From the NCBI GenBank assembly GCA_003702545.1, contig REGK01000005.1, positions 1 through 42,742 on the forward strand: a DNA stretch of 42,742 nt. Reading direction: 5' to 3'. Below are positions 18,664 through 27,920 of this stretch, one piece after another (positions within the stretch are counted from its first letter, which is position 1; the number at the start of each line of letters is the position of its first letter). Below the pieces are notes generated by a model. The model was not told where the DNA came from. It ran no database searches and worked only from the letters and a program-made list of their open reading frames with translations. Both the position numbers and the translations under genes were made by a program. Source of the stretch: Candidatus Nitrosopumilus sp. (GTDB taxonomy: Archaea; Thermoproteota; Nitrososphaeria; Nitrososphaerales; Nitrosopumilaceae).

Positions 18664-19955
18664 TTAGAATTCATAAAATCTTTTCTTCTTCTCAAAAATA
18701 AATACAAAACAGCTCCAATTGCAATAATAGCTAATCCTACAAGAATTATTTCTGTCTCAAATTGTAATGCCATGTAAACAGTTGTTCCAAACCCAAATAA
18801 TGGCAAAACTGGGAATTTTCCAATATTAACTGGAACTCTAAACGGTCTTTCTAAAACTGGTTCAGTATATCTAAGAACAATTACTGCCAAGTTAATTGCT
18901 GCAAATGTGATTACTACTGCAAAGACCACAATATTTGCAATGATTACTATGTCTCCAACAAAAGCAAATGCAATGGATGTAACCAAAATTCCAATAACTG
19001 CAATCCAAGGTGTCTTTGTTTTAGGATGAACTCTTCCTAAAAATTCAGGGAGAGTTCTGCTTTTTGCCATTCCATATAGAATTCTAGCTCCTGCAACAAG
19101 TGTAATCAAAACAGTACTTGCTGTAGCAAAAAGTGCAATTAGTGAAAGTGTTACACTACCATTCATTCCTATTGCTCCATGAGCAACGTCAGCTAAAGGA
19201 GCAGAAGATACTGCTAAATCTTGCCAATTCAGAATCCGAATTGATGCTAAAGAAACTAGAATGTAAATTACACCTGTTATCACTATAGACAAAACTATTG
19301 CTTTGGGAATTGTTTTCTGAGGCCTTCTTACTTCCTCAGCAACATTTGCCATATCTTCAAATCCAATAAATGCAAAGAAAATCAATACAAATGCAAGAAT
19401 GATTCCAGTCATTCCAGTTGGTGCTTCAAAATAGTCAATTGTCTCAACTGGTTCCATTGAAAATCCGAGAAAAATAATTAGAACTAGTCCTGCAGCAGTA
19501 ACTAATGCAAAAATGGTATTTGCCCATGCTGATTCTCTTATTCCAATAAAATTTACAACTGATAAAATAACAATTAGAATTACTGCTCCAATTTCAATTG
19601 GTAAATCAACAAATTGAGTTAGATAACCACCAAATCCTAAAGCAACTGTAGCTGCAACAATTATGGATGTAATTGCAGTAAGCCATCCTATAATAAATCC
19701 AAAAAATCTATTCTTGAAAGCATTTTTTACAAAAGTATATTCTGCAGCGGCTTTTGGATATAATGCAGAAAGTTCTGCATAACTTAATCCTGCAAACATT
19801 GCAACTATTCCTCCTAACAAAAAAGATATCCACATTGAATTTCCTGCAAACCCTGCAGCTTCTCCAATTAAGACATAGATTCCTGCACCAAGAATTAACC
19901 CGACACCGTACATAGTAAGGTGAAAAAGTCCCATATGACGATGTAATTCAGACAT
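18660..19955 (-). CDS. APC-family amino acid permease
   Basis: 431 aa; 'MYGVGLILGAGIYVLIGEAAG', 'FFAFIGFEDMANVAEEVRRPQKTIPKAI'. Confidence 0.95.
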   Translation of the reverse strand: MSELHRHMGLFHLTMYGVGLILGAGIYVLIGEAAGFAGNSMWISFLLGGIVAMFAGLSYAELSALYPKAAAEYTFVKNAFKNRFFGFIIGWLTAITSIIVAATVALGFGGYLTQFVDLPIEIGAVILIVILSVVNFIGIRESAWANTIFALVTAAGLVLIIFLGFSMEPVETIDYFEAPTGMTGIILAFVLIFFAFIGFEDMANVAEEVRRPQKTIPKAIVLSIVITGVIYILVSLASIRILNWQDLAVSSAPLADVAHGAIGMNGSVTLSLIALFATASTVLITLVAGARILYGMAKSRTLPEFLGRVHPKTKTPWIAVIGILVTSIAFAFVGDIVIIANIVVFAVVITFAAINLAVIVLRYTEPVLERPFRVPVNIGKFPVLPLFGFGTTVYMALQFETEIILVGLAIIAIGAVLYLFLRRRKDFMNSN

Positions 19956-19964
19956 TCTGTTTTC

Positions 19965-20648
19965 CTATTGAACGAGAAAATTTAATCCATATCCTATGAT
20001 GTAGGCGACGGTCGCTGCAATTCCGCCGATGATAAGTGTATAGACTCCTGAACGAATCATTGATTTCTTTACAATTTTTGCTTTGATCATCCCAACAATG
20101 AAAAATGCAATTGCTACTGAAATTGTTGAATAAAGAAATGTATCTGAATTCAAATTTGAATTAAATGTAAAAAATATGATAAATGGAACAAGTGGAATTA
20201 CTCCTATTAGATTAAACCCTACAAATGTGCTAATAGAACTGTCGATCGGTTTCTTCTCATCTTCAATTAATCCTAATTCTTCTCTCATCATGGTATCCAC
20301 CCAAACTTTTCTTCTTGAAGTAATTATTCGAACAATTTCTTCTAATAATTCGTCTTTGAAGCCTTTTTTTCTGTAAATATCTCGAATTTCCTCTTTTTCT
20401 TCATCTTCTAAATTATCAATTTCCCATTCCTCTTGTTTTCTCTTCATTTGAATAAACTCATTTCTTGCTTTTGATGCTTGAAAATTTGCGGCAGCCATTG
20501 CAAAACCGTCTGCAAAAATATTTGCAAATCCTAAAATCAAAATTATTCCAGGTGGTAAACCAGCACCAACAACACCTGCAACTATTGCAAAAGTTGTAAC
20601 TGCTCCATCAATGGAGCCGTAAATAAAATCATCAAAATGCCATTTCAT
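19965..20648 (-). CDS. VIT1/CCC1-family metal transporter-like protein
   Basis: 227 aa; 'IYGSIDGAVTTFAIVAGVVGAGL', 'GFANIFADGFAMAAANF'. Confidence 0.92.
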   Translation of the reverse strand: MKWHFDDFIYGSIDGAVTTFAIVAGVVGAGLPPGIILILGFANIFADGFAMAAANFQASKARNEFIQMKRKQEEWEIDNLEDEEKEEIRDIYRKKGFKDELLEEIVRIITSRRKVWVDTMMREELGLIEDEKKPIDSSISTFVGFNLIGVIPLVPFIIFFTFNSNLNSDTFLYSTISVAIAFFIVGMIKAKIVKKSMIRSGVYTLIIGGIAATVAYIIGYGLNFLVQ

Positions 20649-20781
20649 AATTAATTTTTTAAAATTTTTTTATAAAAATAATCGATATAATTTTCATAAT
20701 TGGAAGAACTTTTTTACAATCCTATTTCCAATACTGAAAATCATCTCTGTTTCTTATATTGAATAATTTGATTTTTTGATT

Positions 20782-21204
20782 ATGGGAAAATTCTCAAAAA
20801 TTCTTGTTCCACTTGATGGTTCTAAAAACGCTACACGTGGTTTGGATAGAGCAATTGAACTTGCAAAAGGCACTGGTGCTGAAATTACTGGATTTTACGT
20901 ATTTCACTTACCAATTGCAGCAGGAATAAAATACACACAAAAAATGAAAGACGATGCTCAGAAAAAGGCCGTAAAAGCTATTGGCCCTGCAATGCAAAAA
21001 GCCCAAAAAAATGGTGCCAAATTCAAATATCAAACAGGCGGAGGTCATACGGGTTCAGAAATTGTCAAATATGCTAAAAAAGGCAAATTTGACATGATTG
21101 TGATTGGTGCTAGAGGTATGGGTGGTGCAAAAGAGACATTTCTTGGTAGTACGTCAAACTATGTCATGCACAAAAGCAAGATACCTGTACTAGTTGTCAA
21201 ATAG
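20782..21204 (+). CDS. Universal stress protein (UspA family)
   Basis: 'KILVPLDGSKNATRGLDRAIELA', 'MIVIGARGMGGAKETFLGSTSNYVMHKSKIPVLVV'; ATG at 20782 preferred over the TTG at 20776. Confidence 0.95.
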   Translation: MGKFSKILVPLDGSKNATRGLDRAIELAKGTGAEITGFYVFHLPIAAGIKYTQKMKDDAQKKAVKAIGPAMQKAQKNGAKFKYQTGGGHTGSEIVKYAKKGKFDMIVIGARGMGGAKETFLGSTSNYVMHKSKIPVLVVK

Positions 21205-21303
21205 TACCTCTTTACAATTTTTCTTTTCAAATCCTTGATATTCTGTAAATGTAATAAACTACAAGTATAGGAATTATGAAAAATTATTCGGGGACTGCCA
21301 CGT

Positions 21304-22458
21304 ATGGTTGAAAGCAATTATGATATCTTAGGAATTGTTGAAGGAACTACTGAAAAAGAAATTCGTGATGCATTTAGAAGATTAGCTTTACAATATCACT
21401 CTGATCGTGGTGGTGAAAATGAACAATTTATAAAAATTAAACAAGCATACGAAGATCTAAAAATTGGAAAAAAATATCCCGAAACAGATATTGAAAAAAT
21501 AAAAAACTCTAGAGTTTATTCTGATGAATCTGAATCTGATGTTCGAAGAAAAAATCAGATTTTAGGTCAGCAATTATCTAAAGAAATGAAAACAGCTGAA
21601 GAATGGGCTGGAGCACATAACAGAGCAAACTCAACTGGTTCAAAATTATTTGGTTCAAAAACTCTTGGTGAAATGGAATTTGAAAGAAAAGCTAATGGTG
21701 CATTATCAATCAAAGGAAACTTTATGGCAGGAAATTTGACTTATGATGGACCAATTACCATGCAAGGAAATATCACTAGTCCCTCATGGACTCAAGAATT
21801 TCAAACAAATATTCATCTAACAAAAGGAGATTTCAAATTTATTGATCCTTTAGAAAATAAATATAAAATTGAAAATGGTGCCAAAATCACAGTAGATAAT
21901 GGAAATATTGTAGTAGGAAATATTTTTGGAAGAAAATTCAGAGTTGAAGATCCTGATGGTAAAGTTGGTGTCTACAAAATTATGGAGCACAGAACCCAAA
22001 TTTCTGCACCAAATGGAAAAATTATTGCTGAAAATGTAGTTAATACTGTATCCTTAGATGCTGATTCAATTATTGTTCTAAATGTAGAAGATGATGTAAT
22101 AATTTCTGCTCGTGAGATCTTGTTTTATGGAGGGAAATTTACGTATGATTCTATAATCAAACTAAAAGAAGGTGGTTCAATCCGATTTTTTGAAAATTTT
22201 TCAATTCAAGGACTAAGCGGTGATGCTAAAATTGAGTTAGAAAATGGGAAAAAAATCAGATTATTTGATCTCAAAACAAAAAAAATCAAAGATTTGGCTG
22301 ATGAATTTGTTCCTAACAAGCAGAATTATGCAAATGATGCAACCTTGGTTGGTCATGGGTTTACAATTACGTATGAAATGCTGAATAATCTTTCAATGAA
22401 ACCATCAAAGAAGCAGAAATCAGGTTGGGCATCAAAGTTTGGCTTTTCTAGAAATTAA
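21304..22458 (+). CDS. J-domain protein with HSD in place of HPD and a beta-rich C-terminal region
   Basis: 384 aa; 'NYDILGIVEGTTEKEIRDAFRRLALQYHSDRGGENEQFIKIKQAYEDL'. Confidence 0.88.
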   Translation: MVESNYDILGIVEGTTEKEIRDAFRRLALQYHSDRGGENEQFIKIKQAYEDLKIGKKYPETDIEKIKNSRVYSDESESDVRRKNQILGQQLSKEMKTAEEWAGAHNRANSTGSKLFGSKTLGEMEFERKANGALSIKGNFMAGNLTYDGPITMQGNITSPSWTQEFQTNIHLTKGDFKFIDPLENKYKIENGAKITVDNGNIVVGNIFGRKFRVEDPDGKVGVYKIMEHRTQISAPNGKIIAENVVNTVSLDADSIIVLNVEDDVIISAREILFYGGKFTYDSIIKLKEGGSIRFFENFSIQGLSGDAKIELENGKKIRLFDLKTKKIKDLADEFVPNKQNYANDATLVGHGFTITYEMLNNLSMKPSKKQKSGWASKFGFSRN

Positions 22459-22480
22459 TCCGATTTAATTCCAAAATTCT

Positions 22481-24229
22481 CTAGATTTTTCTTTTGACTT
22501 CAAAGATATTGTAACCGTATTTTTCTTTTAATTCAGTTATGAATAACTCTGAAAATTCATATTCTGAAAAATTCTTAAAGATTTTTTCAACATTCTCACC
22601 TACAACTAAGCTATTTTTTGGACAAAGTGAATTTATTTTGAAACATCGATTAACAGTAGGCCCAAAAATATCACTAATTTTTGAAGTAGTACTTTCAGCC
22701 ACTTTGACAGGACCATATGTTAAACTAATTTTATAATCTAATCTAGGCATGTTTTCTTTTTCTAATTCTTCTTGTAGTTTTTGATGTGATTCAACCATAG
22801 ACAGACAACATTCTAGAGTATTTTTCAAAACTTCGTCATTTTTAGTATCGATGTTTGCAAATCTAAACATCAACGCATCTCCAATATTTTTTATGACTTC
22901 TCCTTTGTGATTAATCACAATCTTTGCCATAAAATTCAAAAATATTTCATATAGTTTAGAAATATCCTGATCAGATAATTTTGATGATATTCTAGTAGAG
23001 TCTGCCATATCAATTACTCCTACACAATCATTTTCCTCATGTTGTGAAAACTTCAACAACATATCACCTTCAAGCTGTTTGATGACTTCATCTTTTTGTT
23101 TGATCTCAATCAATGATTCTTGCAATTTCTGTGCCATTGAATCAAATGCATTAGATAAGTCTGCTATCTCATCTCTTGTTTTAATGTTAGTTCTAACATC
23201 AAAATTACCTTCCGCAATCTTATTTGCAGCCTTTTTTAGTGCACGTAATGGATGTGATAATGACTCCGCAGCAAAAAATGCAACTAATCCCATTGCCAAA
23301 GTAATGAGTAAACCGGTAAGAGTGATTCTAGTTTGTAGAATCTTTATTGGTTCGACTAACTCTTTTTCATCCATCTCTGCAAGTAAGACAATTCCAAATT
23401 CTGGCATACAGTACGATGATCCGTATATCGAAATTCCTCTATAATCAGGATAAATCCCAACATGCTCCATGTTGTTATTAAAGCACTCTTGAACTCCTAC
23501 TGTGTCTACTCTTTGTTTAAACACTGCATTTTCAAAAAATCTGGATTCAGATAACATTACAAAGTCCCTATTAACAATATAGACCTCACCAGTTTCACCT
23601 AAACCACTCTTGTTAAGTAAAACATTGTCAATTGCAGCAGTTCTCATTCTTGAAATGATAACTCCAATTGCCTCATCTCCAATTTTACTATCTACAGCAT
23701 AAACAGGAGTTACAACAATCATTTTTTTGCCTGTACTTGAAGGTTCAAAATCAACAAATGATTCGTTTAACCCTCTTTGAAAATAGTCATCTTGAGAATA
23801 ATTTTCATTAGATATTCCTACAAGTGAGAAGAGTACATTTCCATTCTTACCAATTATTTTAGTATCTTCAAATCCAATTGAGAATCCAACTAGCTCTTGA
23901 AATGCTTGTACTTGAATTAGAAAGTCTCTGCGTTTCTCTTCTTTCAAAGATTTTAGTTCTAATCCTGAAATTCCATCCATCTCTGAAACCAAAAGTCGAA
24001 TCATAGGATCATTTGCAAGAATTTTGTTTTGTTCTATTCTTGTTTCAAAAAGTAATTTTAAAGATTCTCCTCTGATATCTGATTCACCATGTAATAACTC
24101 TCCACCTCTTTCTTTGAGAGTCTCACTTGAATAATCTATGCTCATGTAAGATGTAATTGCTAAAGCAGTCATTGTTACAAGCATAACAAGCAAAACAAGT
24201 TTTTTACCAAGATTTATTGAAACTGCCAA
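22481..24229 (-). CDS. Membrane sensor: extracellular Cache-like domain, HAMP, class III nucleotidyl cyclase domain
   Basis: 582 aa; two TMs, HAMP 'SHPLRALKKAANKIAEGNFDVRTNIKTRDEIADLSNAFDSMA', cyclase 'GVIDMADSTRISS...VIKNIGDALMFRF...DIFGPTVNRCFKI'. Confidence 0.88.
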   Translation of the reverse strand: MAVSINLGKKLVLLVMLVTMTALAITSYMSIDYSSETLKERGGELLHGESDIRGESLKLLFETRIEQNKILANDPMIRLLVSEMDGISGLELKSLKEEKRRDFLIQVQAFQELVGFSIGFEDTKIIGKNGNVLFSLVGISNENYSQDDYFQRGLNESFVDFEPSSTGKKMIVVTPVYAVDSKIGDEAIGVIISRMRTAAIDNVLLNKSGLGETGEVYIVNRDFVMLSESRFFENAVFKQRVDTVGVQECFNNNMEHVGIYPDYRGISIYGSSYCMPEFGIVLLAEMDEKELVEPIKILQTRITLTGLLITLAMGLVAFFAAESLSHPLRALKKAANKIAEGNFDVRTNIKTRDEIADLSNAFDSMAQKLQESLIEIKQKDEVIKQLEGDMLLKFSQHEENDCVGVIDMADSTRISSKLSDQDISKLYEIFLNFMAKIVINHKGEVIKNIGDALMFRFANIDTKNDEVLKNTLECCLSMVESHQKLQEELEKENMPRLDYKISLTYGPVKVAESTTSKISDIFGPTVNRCFKINSLCPKNSLVVGENVEKIFKNFSEYEFSELFITELKEKYGYNIFEVKRKI

Positions 24230-24376
24230 TTTTGTTCTTTGTTGTTTTTATGTAAATATCAAGGCTTCTAGTATTTCCAAGTATATTCTATCTCCAGTAA
24301 TTCTTTAGTTTGATAATCACTTTCGATTTTGAAAATAACCTCGTGGATTTATTATCAATTTTTACATATTCTATTC

Positions 24377-25372
24377 ATGAAATCCCTCTTCATATTTTTC
24401 TTAATTTTATTCTCAGGCTCAACACCTTTTGTTTTTGGTGATGAATATATTGTTGATATCCCCTTTGGAGCATATAATCCTGAACTAAATACTCCCGCCG
24501 AAGTATGGTATGATCCACCTTTGATTAATGTGATCGCAGGAGATACAATAACATGGTACAACGATGACAGAGAAGCCCATACTGTAACTAGTGGTGATGG
24601 ACCAGGACGTTTTGGTTGGATGGATAACCGTGATTTTGGAAAGCCTGATGGAATTTTTAACAGTGGTAGATTTTTACCTGGAGACTCTTGGTCATACCAA
24701 TTTGAAGAATCCGGGAAATTTTCTTATTTTTGTACAATTCATCCATGGATGGATGGAATGGTAATTGTTGAAGAAGCAATTCCCAATTATCCTCATGATG
24801 CAACTGGAAAAGAAATTCAATTTCCTATATTGCAATATACTCCTGATGGAGCAATTGAAGTTGATCTATCATGGGATCCCCCTGTAATCAAAACACATGA
24901 AAAAATTCAATTTGTGTATCAATTCTATGATCCACAAACAAACTCTAATCTTGCAGAAATGAAATACAACTTTATAATATTCCAAAATGGACAAGAACTT
25001 TTTCGTGATGAAGGACTGAGTCAGATTGGTGGTGACTATAGAAATTTTGTCTTTTCAAATCCTGGTTCAATTATTGTTAGAATTGAAGGAATTCAAACTC
25101 CATCACTTTTAGCTGAGGAAAGTGTTACCGTATTTGGAGATGTACAAAGTGAAGAACAAAGATCAGTTGATTTCACTACTGCAGTTTATGGCAACTCTGA
25201 AAAAACATCTCATGAAACATATCATATCAAACCTGCACAACGATTAACAACCTATTATGAGTTAATGATTGTCATAATTCTTGTTCCAGCAATAATGTTT
25301 ATTGCTGCACTACTTTGGTTAAAGAAGAAACCTCATATCCAAGAACGTAAGCCTGGTGCTGTTAAAATCTAA
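24377..25372 (+). CDS. Secreted cupredoxin-domain protein with C-terminal TM anchor
   Basis: Likely start at ATG 24377 (MKSLFIFFLILFSG signal); type-1 Cu motif 'SYFCTIHPWMDGMV' and 'DREAHTVTSG'. Confidence 0.9.
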   Translation: MKSLFIFFLILFSGSTPFVFGDEYIVDIPFGAYNPELNTPAEVWYDPPLINVIAGDTITWYNDDREAHTVTSGDGPGRFGWMDNRDFGKPDGIFNSGRFLPGDSWSYQFEESGKFSYFCTIHPWMDGMVIVEEAIPNYPHDATGKEIQFPILQYTPDGAIEVDLSWDPPVIKTHEKIQFVYQFYDPQTNSNLAEMKYNFIIFQNGQELFRDEGLSQIGGDYRNFVFSNPGSIIVRIEGIQTPSLLAEESVTVFGDVQSEEQRSVDFTTAVYGNSEKTSHETYHIKPAQRLTTYYELMIVIILVPAIMFIAALLWLKKKPHIQERKPGAVKI

Positions 25373-25404
25373 AATAAGAAAAAGAAATTAAAAGTTGAAC
25401 TAAT

Positions 25405-25704
25405 CTAATCGATTAATTCGGTCCAACCTTTTACGAAGACTGAATCTTTGTGGAGTGGAACTGGTTGTCCAACAGTAAAGTCCATTGGTCTCATCCAAAA
25501 GATTGCTTTTGTTGGGCATACACCAATGCATGCACCATCAGAAATACATCTCTCTGGGTAAAAGACAAATGCTTTACCTCTCTTCCAGCCTTCAACTGGT
25601 TTTACTCTAAGGACATCTGGACCAAGTGTTGTACAGATTTCTACACATAGTGCACATCCGATACACATTTGTTCGCTTATGTCTGGAATAATTCCTACTG
25701 GCAT
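25405..25704 (-). CDS. Ferredoxin-like 4Fe-4S dicluster protein
   Basis: 99 aa; CxxCxxCxxxC at C14-C24 and 'CISDGACIGVCP' at C53-C63. Confidence 0.92.
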   Translation of the reverse strand: MPVGIIPDISEQMCIGCALCVEICTTLGPDVLRVKPVEGWKRGKAFVFYPERCISDGACIGVCPTKAIFWMRPMDFTVGQPVPLHKDSVFVKGWTELID

Positions 25705-25757
25705 AACAAAATAAAATCTTGATTCGGCATTAATATAATTTGCCTAAAAATCTGGTG

Positions 25758-25799
25758 TTATAACGGCGTTTGAAATTTTATAACGGCGTTTGAAATTTT
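25758..25799. repeat. Tandem duplication of a 20-bp unit (taacggcgtttgaaatttta)
   Basis: Period-20 identity over 25758-25799 in the intergenic region upstream of the minus-strand ferredoxin gene. Confidence 0.9.
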
Positions 25800-25824
25800 G
25801 ATCGCATTTTGACTGTCTTTTTGA

Positions 25825-26421
25825 TTAGATCTTGAAAATCTTTGAATCCTCTTCAATTTCACGAATAATCAAATCATTTTCAATTTTCTTTAGAAGGTAA
25901 ACGCCAGTTTTTGTAGATTTTATGATTTGTTTGCCTCCTGGTGTTAGAATCCAACCTTCATTTTCTTTTTTTCTTGCCATTGCAGTTATGATAACAGAAG
26001 AATCTGTATCTTTTCCCAAGGATGCAAGCAACATGATACATGAATTAATGAATATTGCCGACTCTAAATCTTCGAACATATTGTAGATTCCATTAAATGA
26101 ATCAATAATCACCATGAATTTTTCTTTAGATATTTTTGTGATAATTTCAGTGAATTTTTCTTCCCAATTTTCTTTTGTAGGATGGAATATTGTTAAATTG
26201 TTTTTCTTTTTAATCATACCTGATTCTACATATCCTGTATAAAGTAAATCCAAATCTACAAAAATTATCGGTTTTTCAAAAGAGTTGATTAATTTACTAA
26301 GAAACTGTGCTTTGTGAAATGGTTCTGAACAAAGTATAATGTTGGGGATCTTCTCTTTAAACTCATTTTGAATGTGGAATAGTTTACCATCTAAAATCTG
26401 CTCAGGACTTTTATCCAACAC
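25825..26421 (-). CDS. RecA/RadA-like hypothetical ATPase-fold protein lacking Walker A
   Basis: 198 aa; 'FMVIIDSFNGIYNMF' Walker B-like, 'SSVIITAMARKKENEGWILTPGG'; no GxxGxGK[ST]. Confidence 0.55.
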   Translation of the reverse strand: MLDKSPEQILDGKLFHIQNEFKEKIPNIILCSEPFHKAQFLSKLINSFEKPIIFVDLDLLYTGYVESGMIKKKNNLTIFHPTKENWEEKFTEIITKISKEKFMVIIDSFNGIYNMFEDLESAIFINSCIMLLASLGKDTDSSVIITAMARKKENEGWILTPGGKQIIKSTKTGVYLLKKIENDLIIREIEEDSKIFKI

Positions 26422-26447
26422 CCATTTAGCATTCTACAGATATAATA

Positions 26448-27593
26448 ATGAATTTAGCATCAAAAGATATCTCATCTGATTTTCCAGATTCTGATAAAAT
26501 CTATCTAAACAATGCATCAGTATCTCTAATGCCTAACCAAAGCATTGAGGCAATGAAAGAATTTCTAATCTCTTACAACTCTATTGGCCCAGATTCAAAA
26601 GAATCAGAACCATTTGTAACTGAAAAACTAAGAGATGTAAGAAAAATCATAGCAAAAATTATCTCATGTCAACCAGATGAAGTAGTTCTAACTCAAAGTA
26701 CTACTGATGGAATCAATATTGTTGCAAATGGGCTTTCATTTGATGAAAAATCAAATATGATTATTCGTGGAATGTCTCATGAACACCATTCAAATTTTTA
26801 CCCTTGGCTAAAACTACAAGAAAAAATCTCTGTGAAAAATCTCCCTATAGATAAAGACGGATTTTTCAAATCTGAAGATTTAGAATCATTAATTGATGAT
26901 AATACAAAATTAATTGCTCTTAGTCATGCTTTGTACAACACTGGTTCCATTTTACCTTTAGAAGAAACTACAAAAATCATTCCTGATGTACCTCTTTTTG
27001 TTGATAGTGCACAAACTGTAGGATGCATTGATGTTGATGTTTCAAAAATTAATTGTAATTTTATGTCCTTTAATGGTTCAAAATGGCTTTGTGGACCAAT
27101 GGGAACTGGTTTGTTTTATTGTAATAGAAAATCAAGTGAATTGTTAGAACCAAAAACTATTGGTGGAGAATCTGCAATTATTTATGATGACAACAATCTA
27201 GCATTCAAAGAACTTCCTGATAAATTCCAAACAGGATTTAGAAACTATGTTGGAATTGTTGGATTGGAATCTTCCGCAAATTATTTGCTTAATTTTGGTC
27301 TCAAAAATATACGTGAAAAAAATCAATATTTGTCTAGTCTTCTAAGAGAAGAACTATCAAAAATTCCAAAAATTATTTTGTACGGTCCTGAAGATCCTAA
27401 TACTCGAACCAGTATTGTGTCTTTTAACATAGAAGGAATGGATTCACAAGAAGTTGTTGAGAAACTAGAAAAACAAAACATCATAGTTGCTCTAAGGGAA
27501 ATCATGGAAAAAAAGATTGTACGAGCATCACCTCATTTCTTTAATTCAGAATCTCAAATTATGTCAGTAGTTGATGCAATAAAGAAACTATAG
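26448..27593 (+). CDS. Class V aminotransferase (cysteine desulfurase-like)
   Basis: 381 aa; 'IYLNNASVSLMPNQSIEAM', 'SHALYNTGSILPLEE', 'FVDSAQTVG', 'FNGSKWLCGPMGTG' (PLP Lys). Confidence 0.93.
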   Translation: MNLASKDISSDFPDSDKIYLNNASVSLMPNQSIEAMKEFLISYNSIGPDSKESEPFVTEKLRDVRKIIAKIISCQPDEVVLTQSTTDGINIVANGLSFDEKSNMIIRGMSHEHHSNFYPWLKLQEKISVKNLPIDKDGFFKSEDLESLIDDNTKLIALSHALYNTGSILPLEETTKIIPDVPLFVDSAQTVGCIDVDVSKINCNFMSFNGSKWLCGPMGTGLFYCNRKSSELLEPKTIGGESAIIYDDNNLAFKELPDKFQTGFRNYVGIVGLESSANYLLNFGLKNIREKNQYLSSLLREELSKIPKIILYGPEDPNTRTSIVSFNIEGMDSQEVVEKLEKQNIIVALREIMEKKIVRASPHFFNSESQIMSVVDAIKKL

Positions 27594-27845
27594 ATTCTCT
27601 TGCTCTTCTATTACCATCATAGTCAAGGTAGATTGTACTTTGGTAATCTTTCTAATTTTATTGGTAATGATTGAACGTAGATTCTCTGCATCATCTGAAG
27701 ATAATTTCAAGACAATGTCGTATACACCATAAACTCCTTGAACTTCATATGTTACATCAGCATCTGCGAGAATTTGTTTTACTTCGTTGATAATTGATTC
27801 ATCTGATCCTAAATCAGAATTTAATAGGACATATGCGGTAGGCAC
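27588..27845 (-). CDS. Stand-alone Lrp/AsnC ligand-binding (RAM) domain protein
   Basis: 85 aa; 'AYVLLNSDLGSDESIINEVKQILADADVTYEVQGVYGVYDIVLKLSS'; no HTH. Confidence 0.88.
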   Translation of the reverse strand: MPTAYVLLNSDLGSDESIINEVKQILADADVTYEVQGVYGVYDIVLKLSSDDAENLRSIITNKIRKITKVQSTLTMMVIEEQENL

Positions 27846-27920
27846 ACAATTTTTTTACCCAATGAGTATTTAACTTTTCATTACTCAAAAATTGATTAAT
27901 CACCCTCTTGTCATATTCAT

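Noticed and set aside
21382-21420. 'YHSDRGGEN' resembles the IS3-family transposase motif HSDRGxxY
   Set aside because: The surrounding sequence is a full J-domain (YDILGI...KIKQAYEDL) with no other integrase core motifs; coincidental.
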